Of a DNA stretch of 64,000 nucleotides, positions 12,176 to 26,800 are shown piece by piece. Origin of the DNA: Ophiura sarsii. Its lineage: Eukaryota; Echinodermata; Ophiuroidea; Amphilepidida; Ophiuridae. The DNA is taken from contig CM069442.1 in assembly GCA_035610835.1 (NCBI GenBank), positions 27,419,798 through 27,483,797 on the forward strand, given 5' to 3'. Under the pieces are notes generated by a model. The model made no database searches, was not told the origin of the DNA, and saw only the letters and a list, made by a program, of their open reading frames with translations. Made by a program: the position numbers and the translations under genes. Each line of letters begins with the position of its first letter. Positions within the stretch are counted from its first letter, which is position 1.

Positions 12176-12749
12176 ATGGATACAAACTTCAGTCTGACAT
12201 GTACAGTACATAATTACTAAATTGCAATTTATGTCCTTTCTATTGCTGAAGGTAAATTCTATTCAACCGTTATCTATTTCAAGCTCTAATAACAAGATTA
12301 TGATAATATGGTAAATAGCTTTTATTTACTACTACTACTATTATTATCAAGAGTACCAAAGCAGGAAACAGGGCTGACTGACTGAATAAAATGACTGACA
12401 CACTGAACTCAATGTTTACAATGGATTCTATTGGGCTCCCTGTACCTTGAGCGAATTATGCGTAGTAGTCTAGCAACACTGTGCAAATGAGCTCAGCTAA
12501 TAATAAATCCAATAATATAACGGCCCTGTTTTACTGCAGTCCACAGGCTCAATTCTCAAGTTAGCCATAGTACATGTACATCGGGTGCCCGGACTATTTT
12601 GGGCTTTGTTATGAGCCAGATGGAAGGGGCAAACATGGGCCAAAGCCAGGAATAGGCACGCGACCAGACAACCACAGAACATGGAACATGTACTTGGAAG
12701 ATTAATGCTACACTGCTGAATTTTGACTGATTTTTTCTTTGTGCACACC

Positions 12750-13220
12750 GGCTATATATGACTGTGCTGTTTTTTTTCCTCGCCCTTGTTGTGTGTGTGT
12801 GGAATGGTACTGCTGTGATATGTGGTGATTAATACCCGGTCTGTGTGCTGGATAATTTTCACAAAACATTATTTGAAAGATCCGCCCAGTTTGGATATTA
12901 TAAGGTGAAGATTATTTTTATTCGTCTGCTGCTGCTGCTGCTGGTTGTGACACGGAAGTGTTTAAAAACGAAGGGACGGTCAGTAAATCAGAAAGCATCC
13001 CGTTCCCATGGCCGGGGAACAACAGACCGGTCGCAACATGAATAGGCGCGAGACAGCGGGCATCATAGACGTGATTTTGTGACATTAAATTTCCACTGAG
13101 CCCGGGTGTTTCCGTTGCAATCGAGTCGGATCATATTGGAAACATTTATAATATCGTAGCAATTAACCGGCTTTTCGCAGGAAGCTTAAACACGGGTGTG
13201 TATTCTTGTTTGTTGTTGTC
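12750..13220 (+). promoter_or_regulatory. candidate TET promoter / CpG-dense 5' region
   Basis: A TATA-like GCTATATATGAC lies at about 12750-12761. From ~12945 to 13220 the CpG dinucleotide is frequent (about 20 in 280 bases), whereas flanking DNA has almost none. A (CTG)n run is at 12925-12943. The first TET exon I can see begins 1.5 kb downstream, on the same strand. This is composition and position only; I cannot identify the start site or a reliable donor, so it could also be an unrelated CpG-rich patch. Confidence 0.35.
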
Positions 13221-14329
13221 GCTCACTCGGGCACATGTCTTGTTTTGACAAGCTGGGTATCGTATTTACAAATATAGACCTTTGACCTTTTACTTAATCG
13301 TCTATCTACTGTAGGCCAAGGCTAAAATGTCTGAAGTACCAGGGATCATTAATACTTGTGAGAATACGTTATAAAATATTGATGACATTTAGTCATTTTG
13401 AAGTTTCTTTTAGTAAATCAACAATTTCAAACATATGTAAGAGTTCACGGCGTGATCACATTGATCTATTTTATATTGAGTTATTTATTGAGCTATTTAT
13501 TGACTAGGTATCTGCTTGTACAATGTAGATCAATGTTCAACATTAATACATTCATCAATATTTGTGAATTATTCTTTCTGGTATTGATTTTGCCATCTAT
13601 ATAATTTATAGATCTACGCAATTTAAGATGTCTGACTCAAATTATTTATTGAATGGGAAAGGGTAAAAAATGTTAACATGTATCTCGACTTTTCCACACT
13701 GGACCATCTGAGACAATTTACTGTGTCATTATCTGGTCTCAGATACTATTCAGTAATAATCGTCTCAGATTACCATACATGTACATGTAGGCCAATTTCT
13801 TTTTTTCTTCTCATTTATTGTTTTTTATTATCATTTCTTTCGCTGAAAAGATCACATACATCATACTAACAATTCAAATATACATGTGGTGATACAAATT
13901 ATATTTACCAAGGGGTACATTCATGTATGAACAAATTTTATTTAGATTGAACGTATTTTGTATAAAAACAGGTAAATTTATACAGAGACAGTGCAATTTC
14001 ACTTAACATCCATACTTTTGTATCTGACATTTTTGCAAGGGGTAGCTTTTGCACTCACAGAGTCCACAACACCGCCATTTTTAACAAACTAATTGTTTAC
14101 AAAAATTAATTCCATCATCATGAAAATATAATAAGGTAGGTTTCTTTGATACCTTCAAGCCATCAGCTTGATCAAAAGATGGTTGGGAGATCAAATGAAG
14201 CCCATGGGTTTTGCAAATGGCTTTATTGGTACATTACGGTATGGAAATTGTCAATTGACACATTTGAAATACAACATATAGTATGTGTACAATTTAACAA
14301 GGAAATGTTTATATATTATAGAAAGATCT

Positions 14330-14569
14330 TACCGTAAAACGGGGTGAATAGGGACATGGGGGTGAATAGGGACAAAAATGGGAACAGTTTTTTAAATGTC
14401 ACCCGGCCAGTTTGTGTACCAAAAAAGGGGTGAATAGGGACATGGCCCCCATGTCTCTATTCACCCTGTTTTACGGTACACAAACTGGCCGGGTGACATA
14501 TAAACAAATGTTCCCATGTTTGTCCTTATTCACCCCCATGTCCCTATTCACCCGTCCCGTTTTACGGTA
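14330..14569. mobile_element. foldback element with nested hairpins, just upstream of the first visible TET exon
   Basis: Starts TACCGTAAAACGGGGTGAAT and ends in its complement (CCCGTTTTACGGTA). The arms run ~90 bases each, including GTCACCCGGCCAGTTTGTG and its inverse. The centre holds another copy of the GGGTGAATAGGGACATGG motif facing its complement. TA at both outer ends. Confidence 0.85.
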
Positions 14570-14725
14570 CCATAGAATGCGGACTCTTCCTCCTCTTGCA
14601 ATCAAAAAGGTATCTGGTGGACTCAATCCACAACTGTTACTGGTGCTAATTTGTTTTCTTGAAGATTAGATTTTTAAACGAAATCGACCGATGTTTTATA
14701 AATTTGCTTCATTTGTATTTTGCAG

Positions 14726-14803
14726 GCCACCAGTGCGGCCGCCCCTGTTACTGCTATGGACAGTAGAATGAAGCCTGTCCGACCAACATCACTTCCCCCT
14801 AAG
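14726..14803 (+). CDS. TET: TET exon 1 of the visible set (N-terminal, phase 0/0)
   Basis: A 78-base exon of 26 codons, preceded by TTTTGCAG and followed by GTACGG. It reads [10 protein letters not shown] then [16 protein letters not shown]. Its phase-0 end matches the phase-0 start of the next exon at 34195. The Pro/Ala/Ser style fits the TET N-terminal region, but there is no domain to prove membership. An in-frame ATG at 14756 (G at -3, G at +4) could start a short isoform. If the transcript begins further upstream, this exon is simply internal. The alternative is a chance open stretch; the splice signals, frame and composition make that less likely. Confidence 0.6.
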
Positions 14804-17800
14804 GTACGGTATAAACCAAATGCGTGCATCTTTTGACTCCTCAAACAAGGGGGAGGGGGGCTATCTATCCCTTACAATTGTGTGACCTAATGTGCATGAT
14901 GGTCGGATTGCTGAAAACACTGTCTGCTTTATAGTCTATTTGGCCATCACGAGACAGTGATGTAACTGCGTATACGCCATATTCTACTAATTGCAGCACA
15001 TAACGCGCGCACCTACTCGCTGCACTGGCGCGTACACACAAGCGTTGAAAAGCGGAAGATACATACATGTATACGTTAGTATAAGCTGCACCTGTTAGTA
15101 AGTTACGTCACTGTCCATCCAGAGGAAGCCAAATAGAGTATAGTTGAATCAAGGCAACCCCTCCCATTTTAAGTTGCAGTCTATGTTTTGCTCATCATTA
15201 TTCATAGTTAGAATATTCCCGATTCCCCATCATACCCCATGTTTAAGTGTGTGGTTTTTTTCAAACAAATGGGTCGTATTATTAGCTGGGTTAACTGCTG
15301 AATCCAACATGTGTACGTACATTCATGGAAATGATGCTAGTCTTTTAACAAGTCCACGACCAAATAAAGCAAAACAATACTGTTCGAGCAACATCTATTC
15401 TGGAGTGTAGCCTACATCTGTATGGAATTCAGCAGTTGCCCCTTTTGGTCAATACTTTTCCATTATACTCCCATTTCCCTAAATTAAGTAGAGCATTCAC
15501 CTTATAAACTAAATGGAGTACTGCCTCTTCCCACACCCTGATACAACTGAACAACGTTACCAATTGAATTGAAAGTATAGATCTACTAGTTTTCTCTTAG
15601 ATGTAGAGTGGTCGAAAACAATCTCAAAGTCAAAGTATCAAGTCCAACTTTGAATGAACTGATATACACTCGTCAAAAGAAGTTCCTGGACACTCATTGA
15701 AGTTCAAATATTTCACATAAATATTTAATATAAATTAAACAATTGCATGTCAAAATAAGCAGACAATAATTCTCTATCATGTCTGTATGAAATTAAGATG
15801 TACGCATTCATGCATGACTGAGCACATTCATTAAGCACTGGTAAGGTGCGTAAAAGGAAATTGCAAGAAATGAGCATTTACAGTCATTTGAATGGAGGGA
15901 TTATCCAATTTTTTGTTGACCAATCTTCAGGCGAATCTTCTATTCGCCTGAAGATTGGACAACATGACCGTATGGGATTGTCCATGAAACTCAGAGTAGT
16001 GATAATATTCCGGAAGGTCTATACCTCTGAATTTTTAATCATATATATAATTATTTATATTCTATTAAATATTAATTTAATTTAAGTGTCCAAGAACTTC
16101 CTTTGCCGAGTGTACATTGTAGATCTATAATAACCAATCTACATTGACAACTGCTCTATTGTCAGTAGTATTGATATTTGCATGGGTGCTTCCTTCCACA
16201 AAAAATAAATATTTCACTACCAAGACAGGCGCTGCTGATATCATAAATATTTCATTAGCAAGGCACATACCAATGGTGTGTCCCCTTATGACTATCTGTG
16301 CCTTATTTGGCCTTTTGTGAGGTCAGGAGTAGTCAGTAAGGTCATTAATCATAAATGCCACTCATAAAAACAGACAGGTCACATAATTGAATGATATTAA
16401 AAAGTAACTGGCTTGTTGGCTGTCAGTCTGTCTAATTTGTTGACACCAACAGTGTCCGATGTTTAACATGATTTATTCATGTACAAATTCTTGTAAAGTA
16501 CTGTAAAGTGGAAATTTTCGCGCTACATTATTTTTGCGCATTTCGCGCTAAATCAGCAAGCGCGAAAATAAAAATGTGCAAATATATTCTTTTTGTATGT
16601 AGGTCGATGTAAGGAAGCTCAAAATCGCGAAAATAAAAACAAGTAAACATTTTCAAAATGTGCAAAGCGCGAAAAATTACACACGCAAAAATTTCCACTT
16701 TTACATGTATGCCATGGACTGTAGAAGTGGTTTATGCTGAGTCTTTTCAGGGTCAGGGTCTTTTGGTCTGACAGCAATGATTGAGGGCTGAAGTTCATCC
16801 AAATCAACATACATACCTACCTCTGCAAAAATACTATCAAATATCTGTCACACAGCACTTCATAACACTAACAGCTTCATGAGTTGATGAGTTCTGTCTA
16901 TCCATAAAATATCTGTTGCACATTTTCTCATACCAAAAAAAGATTCTGTATCTGTATCTGTATCTGTATATGTCGTTGTCGGTAGAACTCCTCGTAGAGG
17001 TACCATCACCAACTTAGACTTGCACATTGGATGGATGCGCGTATTTGTGATTGTGATAGCAATATTTTAGTTGAGGCCTTTTATGACGTGGTTTTTAAAC
17101 ACTTTCCATCAGATTGCTTTCCATTAGTATAGAAAAGTAGAAAAGCAAATTTCTTCCTTGACATGATGAGGCATCACATAATGAATGATGCTATAGTAAA
17201 ACAAAACAAATCTCACAACATAGTGTTTCCATGCATCTTACAAATGTATATAGCACTGGACTCAGTGCCTCCCCAATGGCCCAAAACTATGACCCTGTGA
17301 ACCTACGTGCTGTGCTTGATCGGCGAGGCTCGCTTGGGATCTAGCCCTAGATCTAATATTATACAACAAGTGAAATACCCTTCACTTTTGATTTTCACTC
17401 TTGAAAATGTTACTCAAGAGTGAAAAATGTTGGAAATTTGATTGAAATAACTTGACTATACAAGTAAAACTCTATCCAAGCACAAATGTTGACAATCATT
17501 TTGGTTTTCACTCTCTGAGAATTTTATCCAGTGAAATTGATGCAACAGTTGTATTGCATCATGTGCTTCCTCTGCTATATCGTGTTTAGAGTATTTGAAG
17601 TCAATTATGTAACAACCAGTTTATCTACGATGGATGGCTGTCAGAACACAATACAGTACTCCATCCAATAATCAGTAGAGCGTGGGAATCGGTGACAGAC
17701 ATTACATGTGCTTTGTGTTTACACACGTGACTGTCAACGTAAATATGTACATGCACACATGGAGGATGTAGTTTGCGCTTAATACTGATACCGGCATCAT

Positions 17801-20800
17801 ACCTTTCTGTACAAATGTAAGTGTGCATGGGATGTGCATGTACCCTGTACTTTGCGGAACTTTAATGATCCGGACCCATTATAACGAGTATAGGCTAACT
17901 ACTATCTACATTGTAGTATGCACTCCACTGCCCTATATTTCGCACTGGGTTCTACAATACTGAATATGTGTATGCATATAGTTGTGTGATTTCTGCCCAA
18001 ATGTGAACAATTTCAATTGAAGATAAATTAGTGAATTGGTGTTGTAACAACATAAACAAGTACAAAAAGAGGCTATACCTTAAAGCAGATTTGCATATTA
18101 GATTATTTGTTGTGGTACAAGAAAAAGTGGCCGTTTGAAAATTGAAATGCATTTAAATAATGTCCACTTCTGCGGGACACTGCATTTTTATCGATTAGTT
18201 GGTGGATAGTTTCACAACAACTTTGATGGGAAAGACTTATTTTATAAGAATCTGCAGGCCAGCCATAAAACAACAATAGCATTGATATGCGCCGCAAGCA
18301 ATTACTGTTTTCACTTTTTATTAGATATTTGGAATTTTGGATATCATGATGATATCGCTATTGATTACCAATCTTGCTATAAAATGTGGTCAATTTAGAC
18401 AACAATTCTGGGGGCCGGGGGAAGGGTGTCACAGAAACATTTAAACATTTAATCAAAAAATATACATCTAGGCTGTAGGACATCACAAATGTGTACAAAA
18501 GGGTGCGGTGCAGTTGTTGGTAGAAAACATTTTGAGATATTGATGGAATTAGGCATGGAAAAACAAAGAAAATAAATTTTAAATTTTTTCTTCTTCATAA
18601 AATCAGAAAGCTGTATCCAATCTTCGACTATACAAAGATGTCATTTTGAAGCATTTAAAAAGCTCCTTTAGCTGGTAATAAAATCTCAACTTTTTCTCTG
18701 GGAGACGACTGCACCCTTTTGCTGTGACTACACAAATTGATTTGCAAAATGGTGGGTAGCACTATGTACTCTGTAGGCCTGGTTGCAAAGAGTATGGGTC
18801 TCGGGAAAAAGCAAGCCTCGAACTTGAATTAAGCATACTTGGAGCAGCAGACGTTGTAACTAAATTTGACAAAAGTAGCTCCAGGTCCGATACTAATACT
18901 AATCACCAGGGTAAATCAAGGCTTGCTGAAAAGAACCTTTGTATGGCCTCCTTTAAATAAATAAATAAAACCTTGTTGTTTTATTCTTTAAATACTGGAA
19001 ATGAGACAACCTCCTTTAGTCACTCATCGTACCGCCTCGGCGTAGTTGTGGCCCATTTATACATTGTAGTAAATAGTAACATAGAAGTAATAGGAAGGGT
19101 CAATGAAGCAACCAGGAAGCAGGACATTTACTGAAGCTTGGATAGGAAATGCTGACGTCCTGCCATGATGAAGCAGCACTAATAGTACAAAATGTTACAT
19201 ATGAAATTATACTACCAATATTGTTGTTTTGCTTTTTAGTGCACATGTATAGCTACGGTCTGTGAAATGTAAACCAATGTTATGTTGTAAATTTGCACGT
19301 TTGTGTTTCTTTGCGCACACATAGGGCTTATGATAAAAACATGCTTTTATTCTTGCACAATTTGTTGAGGAACATAACGTTGTACTGTATGATGTAGCTT
19401 AACCCCCTGGGCACTACCTGTCTTTTGAAAATTGTAATTATTCTCACAATGTCTCTGATTGGCACAATATTTGACGCATTCTAAATTTCAACCAATCGGC
19501 CGGTAGTTCTCAGGAGGGGGTTAGGATTTCCAGTTGTTTTATGTTTATGTCATGACCTACATGTAAAAGGGGTGGGGGCTCGTTGCCTAAAAGGTGTTTT
19601 AGGGGAGGTCCATCCTACCCAAGTAAGTTTTTTAAAGTCTCATTTTCATATAAATGTTTGTTCCTTGTTGTCAATCCCAATTTGTTCAAGACACCGTTTG
19701 TATCTAGCCCCTTGTTTTAATAGCTTCCCCCTCCCAAATGTAGAATAGGATTTTGTTTTGTCAACAGTCATACATTTTCATTCAATTTGTAAAAGGAAAT
19801 ATTACACAGTATGTTGTTGTACAGATACATTGTAGTTAGTGAGGGTTAATTTGCTCAGGAAATGCTGCATTTTATCTCGGAGTGTGGTTTAATTTAGTAG
19901 TAACGGAAAAATAATTATGGGGGACTGACTGTATGAAGGGGGTAACTGTATTGCTAAACCCGTGATTCAGTAGCCCAAATAATGCTAATTTTGAAATCTA
20001 AATGGTGTTTAGAAATATCTATTGTACAAAATTGGGCTACTTTTTGTCACCATTTGTTGCCACCTTTTTCCAACAATTTAATTAAATTAGACTATGGTAC
20101 ACATGTACTTGCAGAGAAGAAAAAAATGCACTTGAAATACCACGTTTGCAAATTGAGCTTCTTATCTAAAGTTATTATTTTTGTTGTTGTTGATGTATAT
20201 ATGTAGATTAGATGAATTATGAAACTGAATTTTGGAATAGTTCATCTATTTGAAACATGTAATTAATATGCAAATTTAGCCCCAAATTTTTCATATTACA
20301 ATCAATTAGTTCAACCTTAACCTCTTGAAATCCATACAAGCTGGTACAATAAGTATGTGTAATTCAGAAAGAGAAAATTATATTATATCTAATTTATTCC
20401 ACTTAATTTTGAATTTAGAAATTAATTACCAATATGGAGTTTTCGTGATTAAGGACAGATCATTCATGTGTAGAGAATGTAGTCTCCAATCTCATACATT
20501 TAGCTGAATCGTGGCTTACCCACAAATACGCTAGATATATTTAGGTTACCTATTCTATGCGTTGACTGCGTACACTCCACACTACATTTGTGAACCAGAT
20601 CTTCCCATGTATTAGTAGGAAACCCCATATGTTTGTAATTTTAAACAACGAAGCTTGTTGTCATGTGACACTGTTATACGTCACATATGAGGGAATTCCC
20701 TCATTATGTCGGGCATTCCGTTATGTGGTGTTAGTGGCGCTTAACATAAACAGTTTAAAGGAAATCCGTGCCATGGAACTTTAGCGCTCAGACATGTAGT

Positions 20801-23800
20801 AGTATATTACTGTATGTGATGAACAAATTTACCTGAATTAACGGTTGCCTACATGTACAGTATGTTTGATATTTGAAGAAAAGAAAAAAATTAAAATATC
20901 ACAACAGTATGAACCTGATGAAGGGCAAAAAACACCACTGGTCGCCGACGCCGACATGATCACACTAAATCACGCAAACAGGATGGATATGCTACGAGAT
21001 TACACATTAATGTGACGACTTCATTCTGAAATTGAGTCAATCTACTTTTTTATACATTCTATGTGTAAATGAGGTTGGAAAGGCAGACTTTATTATCGAT
21101 ATTAACCTGCAAAAAAAATGAATATATTTACGTGAAAACCAAATATGAATTTGAAATGAATGAGAATACTTTGTAGCATGATAGTATCGACATCGTATCA
21201 TTTAAATATCTAGTATCCTGACTGTTTCATTGATAGGAAGTATATGATTGGCCTTTAGCGGTATAGGTTAAGGTTGTAGGAAGAGAGACTTAAAGTTTAC
21301 AAACATTTGTATGCACATAGTCTGCCCAGGTGTGTGTTTTTGCCTTCCTGGTTTCAGTTTAGGCGGCCAAGTAAAGATATTTTGTTGTGTCCTACATGTA
21401 CCCAGTGTTGTCTCCCTCCAAAAATAAGTTTATACTTCTTGCCTCTACCTACATGTACTTCCTCCCACCCAGGGTCCGCAGAAAGGATTTTATTTTGTAT
21501 AGCAAAAACTGCTTGAATAGCTTATATTTTGAAATAGTTTCAAAATTGTGTATGTATGTAAACATATATGGCATTAGATTGCTACCCATTTACAAAATTA
21601 TGTAGCAAAAAATGAGTATTGAGGAATGTAGAGCATTTTGCTACTGCTCTGCACTTATTGCGGACTCTGCTCCCACCATAAGTCCTTACCGGTATTTGCC
21701 TAAAATTTAGAATTTAAAATGTGAATTTTCATTGGCAATGTTCACGCTGCTCAAGGCATTATAATTTTTCAATATTTCTCTTATTTTCATTGAGAATATG
21801 ATGTATATGTTTTGTTTGTTTTTAAAACTCTTGAAAATGGCTGAAAATTCGCAAACATTTCCCCATTATTTTTTTATTAATTGTTTAATTTCTTTTGGGG
21901 GTGGAACCACACAAAAACACCAGACCGACCACCCCTACCTGAGCGGTTTGCCCATAGAATGGGGGGTGGGGGGTTGTTGACTTGTGCAAAATCTGTATTC
22001 ATATATCTTTTGAGAGGGATGGGCAGTCATTTTGAATCTTATACCAGGGGCAGACCAGACCATTATCTATTATAGTACCATCCGGTTTTTTTATAATAAA
22101 TTTCTTCATTCCTCCCCTAAATCTCTACATGCATCCAAAAATGCTACATTATATATCACGATGCATGGCTTAATTGCCTTCCACACTCACCGTTTGTGAC
22201 CTTTCGGTTCACGCTTTATATTTTTCAAGTCGGAACTGTTATCGATTGTGGCAGAGAGTGACAAGAGGATCGTGACTCAAGTGAAATTTAAATCATTGTC
22301 ATAATTGATGCAGGCAGAACTCAAATACCGGTTGTTAAAAATGATGCTGGTATGGTATTTCAGTGATGGGCTTATTAATGGGGCCAGAAAAAGTGCAATT
22401 TTTTGGTAACCTAAACTTTAAAAATGTCCAATATTTTCCAACAAGAACTCAGTGAAATATAGCAAAAGACCAATTACAAAAGAAAGCCAAGCATGTAATG
22501 TATATTTTAACGAGATCTCGTTATATTCTCTTTGTATTTAATCACCCACGCAATGGATGAAAAACAAAACCTTGACCAAGGCTGAAAATCTAAACCTATT
22601 ATGATAATAGTCTGAGAAAACAAGAACATTGTTATTATCAGTTAAATGAAAACTGTTTTAAATGCATCATGTTTCAGAGTGAATAAATAAGAAAACAGTC
22701 AAGTCATTACCCTCTACATCATTCAGCAATTTTAACGAGCCACAAGAAATGTTAACGAACCTTGCAAAATTATTAAAGATTTTCTGTCTATAATTATATT
22801 CCGTTGTAGTCTCTCCCCTGTTTGGCAATTCGTGTAAAGCAGATTAAATGCTGATATTATTTGTGTTGATCTTATGGATTTAGAATCTCTGTATGCAGTG
22901 CGTGTGTGACATTAGTATTCAGTTATAAGCGGAAGAGGGCTTACACTTAATATTACAAAACTGCTAATAACTTTGCAGTGCAGTTTTTTTCACAAATTGC
23001 CCACATTCTCTCTATGTTAACTTTACTGCTATTAATAATGTTTATTTACAACACATCCCAACTTTCCTGAATACATCATTTTATTACAAATATCAATTTT
23101 GCTTGACTCGGTAGTTTGCAAAAATTAAATACCTGTCAAAAATTGAGTCATTTACAGCCAAGCTAGCTCACGATGCAAACGGTGACATTTCGGATAGGAA
23201 GTCTTGCCCAGGGCTCAAGCACTGATAGATAGTGGGTGAGATAGGGTCCATACCGAGCCAGGCAAAGCTCGTGTTGCTTATAAGTTGTATCTTAACCCGA
23301 GTTCTTTAGCGGCTGTCAGCATTGCAGACTGCATATCATCAACCCAACCACATATAGCGAGTCATTTCTATGAGAAGAATCCTTAATGATGGATTTCTCT
23401 CGCAGAGGAAAAACCTCTGCCCCCTAGGCTAGCTCTCTCTATGCTCGATGCCATAGCGAACGTGTTGGGGTTAATTAATGTGTAGTCACGTAACTAGCTT
23501 TCATAATAACGTTATGCACTTCACATCATAAAGACTGCTTGTAAGCATTGCATGGTGCGATAGATCGGATCATATTATTTGCATTTCAAACATTTTATTA
23601 CGGTCCACTCTCTCGACAAAAAAAGCTTCCGGTTTTATGGCAGTTATAAAATGAAATAATTGAAAGTAATTTGACATTTATTTTTTGTGACTAGTGGTAA
23701 TAATTGTATTTATTGCATTGCACAACCTTGCACCTGCCCTTATGGCAGCAGAAAAAAATTGAGGAAAAAAAGTCCAATTATATTGGTTATATCCCTCAAG

Positions 23801-26800
23801 GGTAATAACCAGATTGCTATGGACTTGAAAGGAGGGAAACAATTACACCTAGAATTATCCAACTCCACAAAGCCAAAATCTTTTCATCACAGAACAATGA
23901 TTAAGAAAATGTCCCAGTGCATAGGGCAAGCAAAATACAAATCAATATAATTTTGTGCTTTAAAATAATGGGACAAGAATTATATGTGTGTGTGTGCACG
24001 CATACTCGTTGAATTCACCCTGCGTCAGCCCACTTGCCTGTGTGTGTGGTTAGGTTTGCTCGATATTACGCATACTAATGAGGAACTGATAGGCATAAAA
24101 CAATTCAAATAATTGTTTGCTGTTACAGGCTAGATACAATTTAGGGGTATTGTTTGTATACCTTTTTGCCAAGGATTTTTGTGTGCATAAATGTTCGGCA
24201 GATGCACATGGTGATTTATAAATTTATCATATTGTCAATTTAAAATCATTTGGATGGGGGGTAATTTTATATATATTTGTGAACATTGTTGATTGACCCA
24301 ATTCCATTGAATGTGATATTTTCACAAGTACAACATTTAATACAATCTTGTTTTTCTTTAAATTTCAGATTTGAATACTGTATGAGTGGAAATGTTCGCG
24401 ATTCGCACATTTTGAACAAATTTGCTTTTGGGTTTTTTATTTTCTCGATTTTGAGCTTTCTTGCATAGACCTAGATACAAAATGAATATATTTGTGCAAT
24501 TTTATTTTTGTGTTTGCTGGTTTTAGCGCGAAAAACGCGAACATTTCCACTTTTACAGTATAATCAGGTTTATTTTAATAAGGTCATATCGTATAAACGA
24601 ATCATAGTTTTAGTACGGCCACCAACTGGGCCAGTCCATTTTTCTAGTGAGTCACGCTCCAGGACTGACGTCCCAATGGCAATAGGAACAGAGCGCAGCC
24701 ATTGAGTTGAATACTGGACAAGCACTGTATCTAATATAATGTCAAGTGTTTATGTAATCGTAGCTCACTCATAAACGAAGAAGACCCGCAGACTGCTCTA
24801 TTATTTTTTAATGGCGCAAATCATTTCTAGAGAATTCAATAATGGGTTATGTTTAAATTTAACATAGATTATTTATTTATAAATTTAGAAAATGAAAGGA
24901 TGTGCACATGTCATGTAACAGTAAAGAGGAAAATTAAGTGGGTGTGATTGGGTTGGGTGTCAACTGTTAGTGTTTGTGGCAACACGACGGGGAAGGGGGT
25001 TTCATGATGGCAACAAAATCTTTCATCACTCCCCCTATTTTAGCAAATCAATTTAATGTCAAAATTATCAATACCATGAAAATAACTTAACTTTGTGTGG
25101 AAATGCCTAGTTTTTATATCAAATTTTAAAGCATATTTTAGGTAATTTGACTTCTTTTTTTTATTGTTTTTTTGTTTGTTTTTTGCTTTTTTTTAAAAAA
25201 TTTACCTGGCCCTTTAATTGATAGGCCTACATACAACAGTACAAGAAAGAGTTCGGATTCAAAAATGGCACTAATAATAATTGGCCAAAAGCGCTTTGGG
25301 ACTGTGCTTGCATTGTGGAAAACGCTATTTAAAACCTGTCTATTATTATTTATTATTATTACATCTTGTACATGTTAAACCAGTTAAAATATGAAAACTG
25401 TAATTTCTAACATTTTAGAATTTGTAATAAATTACAGGCTCATAATTCAAGAGTGGATTGCAGCAAACCAGTATAATTTTCTAGCACATTCCCACATCTG
25501 ACTATGACACTGGTAATTTAAATTGGCACTAATTAAACACCCTACGTGACAAAATCTCTGTTACTATTTCACACTTCAAACACAGGCCTATTTAAATACA
25601 CCTTCAATAGCCAAAACATACATCAATAATTAAAATAAAAGAGGTCAAATTTCAGTCATAAATAGCTAAAATAGATTGCTTAAGCTACTTATGTATTGTG
25701 ATCACACACACCCCTGCATTGCATTATTGCATACACACTGCTGACTGTTCCCGCATGAATTAGCATACTGTATTAAAAGTGGAATTTTTCAAGCTACATT
25801 TATTTTCGCCTGAAATCAGCAAGTGCGATAATAAAAATGTGTGAATATATTCATTTTTGTATGTAGGTCTGTCTACATGTATGTAAGGAAGCTCAAAAAC
25901 GCAAAAATAAAAACAAACTAATTGTTCAAAATGTGTAGAGCGCGGACAATTACATGCGCGAAAAATTACATGCGCGAAAAATTATACTTTTACAGTACTA
26001 GATGGTTCGCATAACAAATGAGGCAAAACAAGAGGAAATTCGTGCATAGATTTTTTCAGTTATAAATCAATAGTAATACTAGATCCGGCCATGTGTGAAG
26101 AAAATATAATCATAATACTGTAAAACACTATAATTTCGCGGATACTTTATTTCGCGAATGTAAAATTACTGCTATTTTAGCGGGCATTTAATTTCGCGAA
26201 TCTGGAAATTTTGCTGCTGCTTTCAATGCAAAATTGTCAGCTTCCCGGGTATTTAATTTTGTGAATCCACATTCCTCACAAAATTCACAAAATTAAAATC
26301 CCTCACAAAATTAGGTGGTTTTATAGTAGTATTATAGTTGCAGGTATTTATTATGAGTTGACCTAAAAAAGTGCAGATTATACAATATGACATTTTACTG
26401 TTCCTATAATTGAAACCGGTACCATGAACGAATTGAATAGGGCAATTACTAGGGCATATACATTTGTGTGATCCATTATCATAATGTTTTCTGTTTTCCT
26501 TTCAATAGATTATTAGTATAATAGTAGAGTGATTTTCAAATTGCAATTTACTTTTAAATAATCGTATTATATTCAATTCAACAATGTACCATTCCACTTC
26601 ATGAAGTATTCTATGTATCTTTCCCTGCATACCTTTTCATGTTTTCGTAACAATGCGATGACTTTGAAATTTACCTAGGCAACAATAAGCTAGACAATAA
26701 TATATCCAATTCATTTTGTGCATTGTGTGTGAAGCATTCATTTTGATAGGATAACTTTACTGGAATGTTGCTATGTGGGGCAACTGTAATTTGTTGCTGA

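Noticed and set aside
11733..12197. 154-codon frame with polyproline runs
   Set aside because: Created by two poly-C tracts; no splice or domain support.
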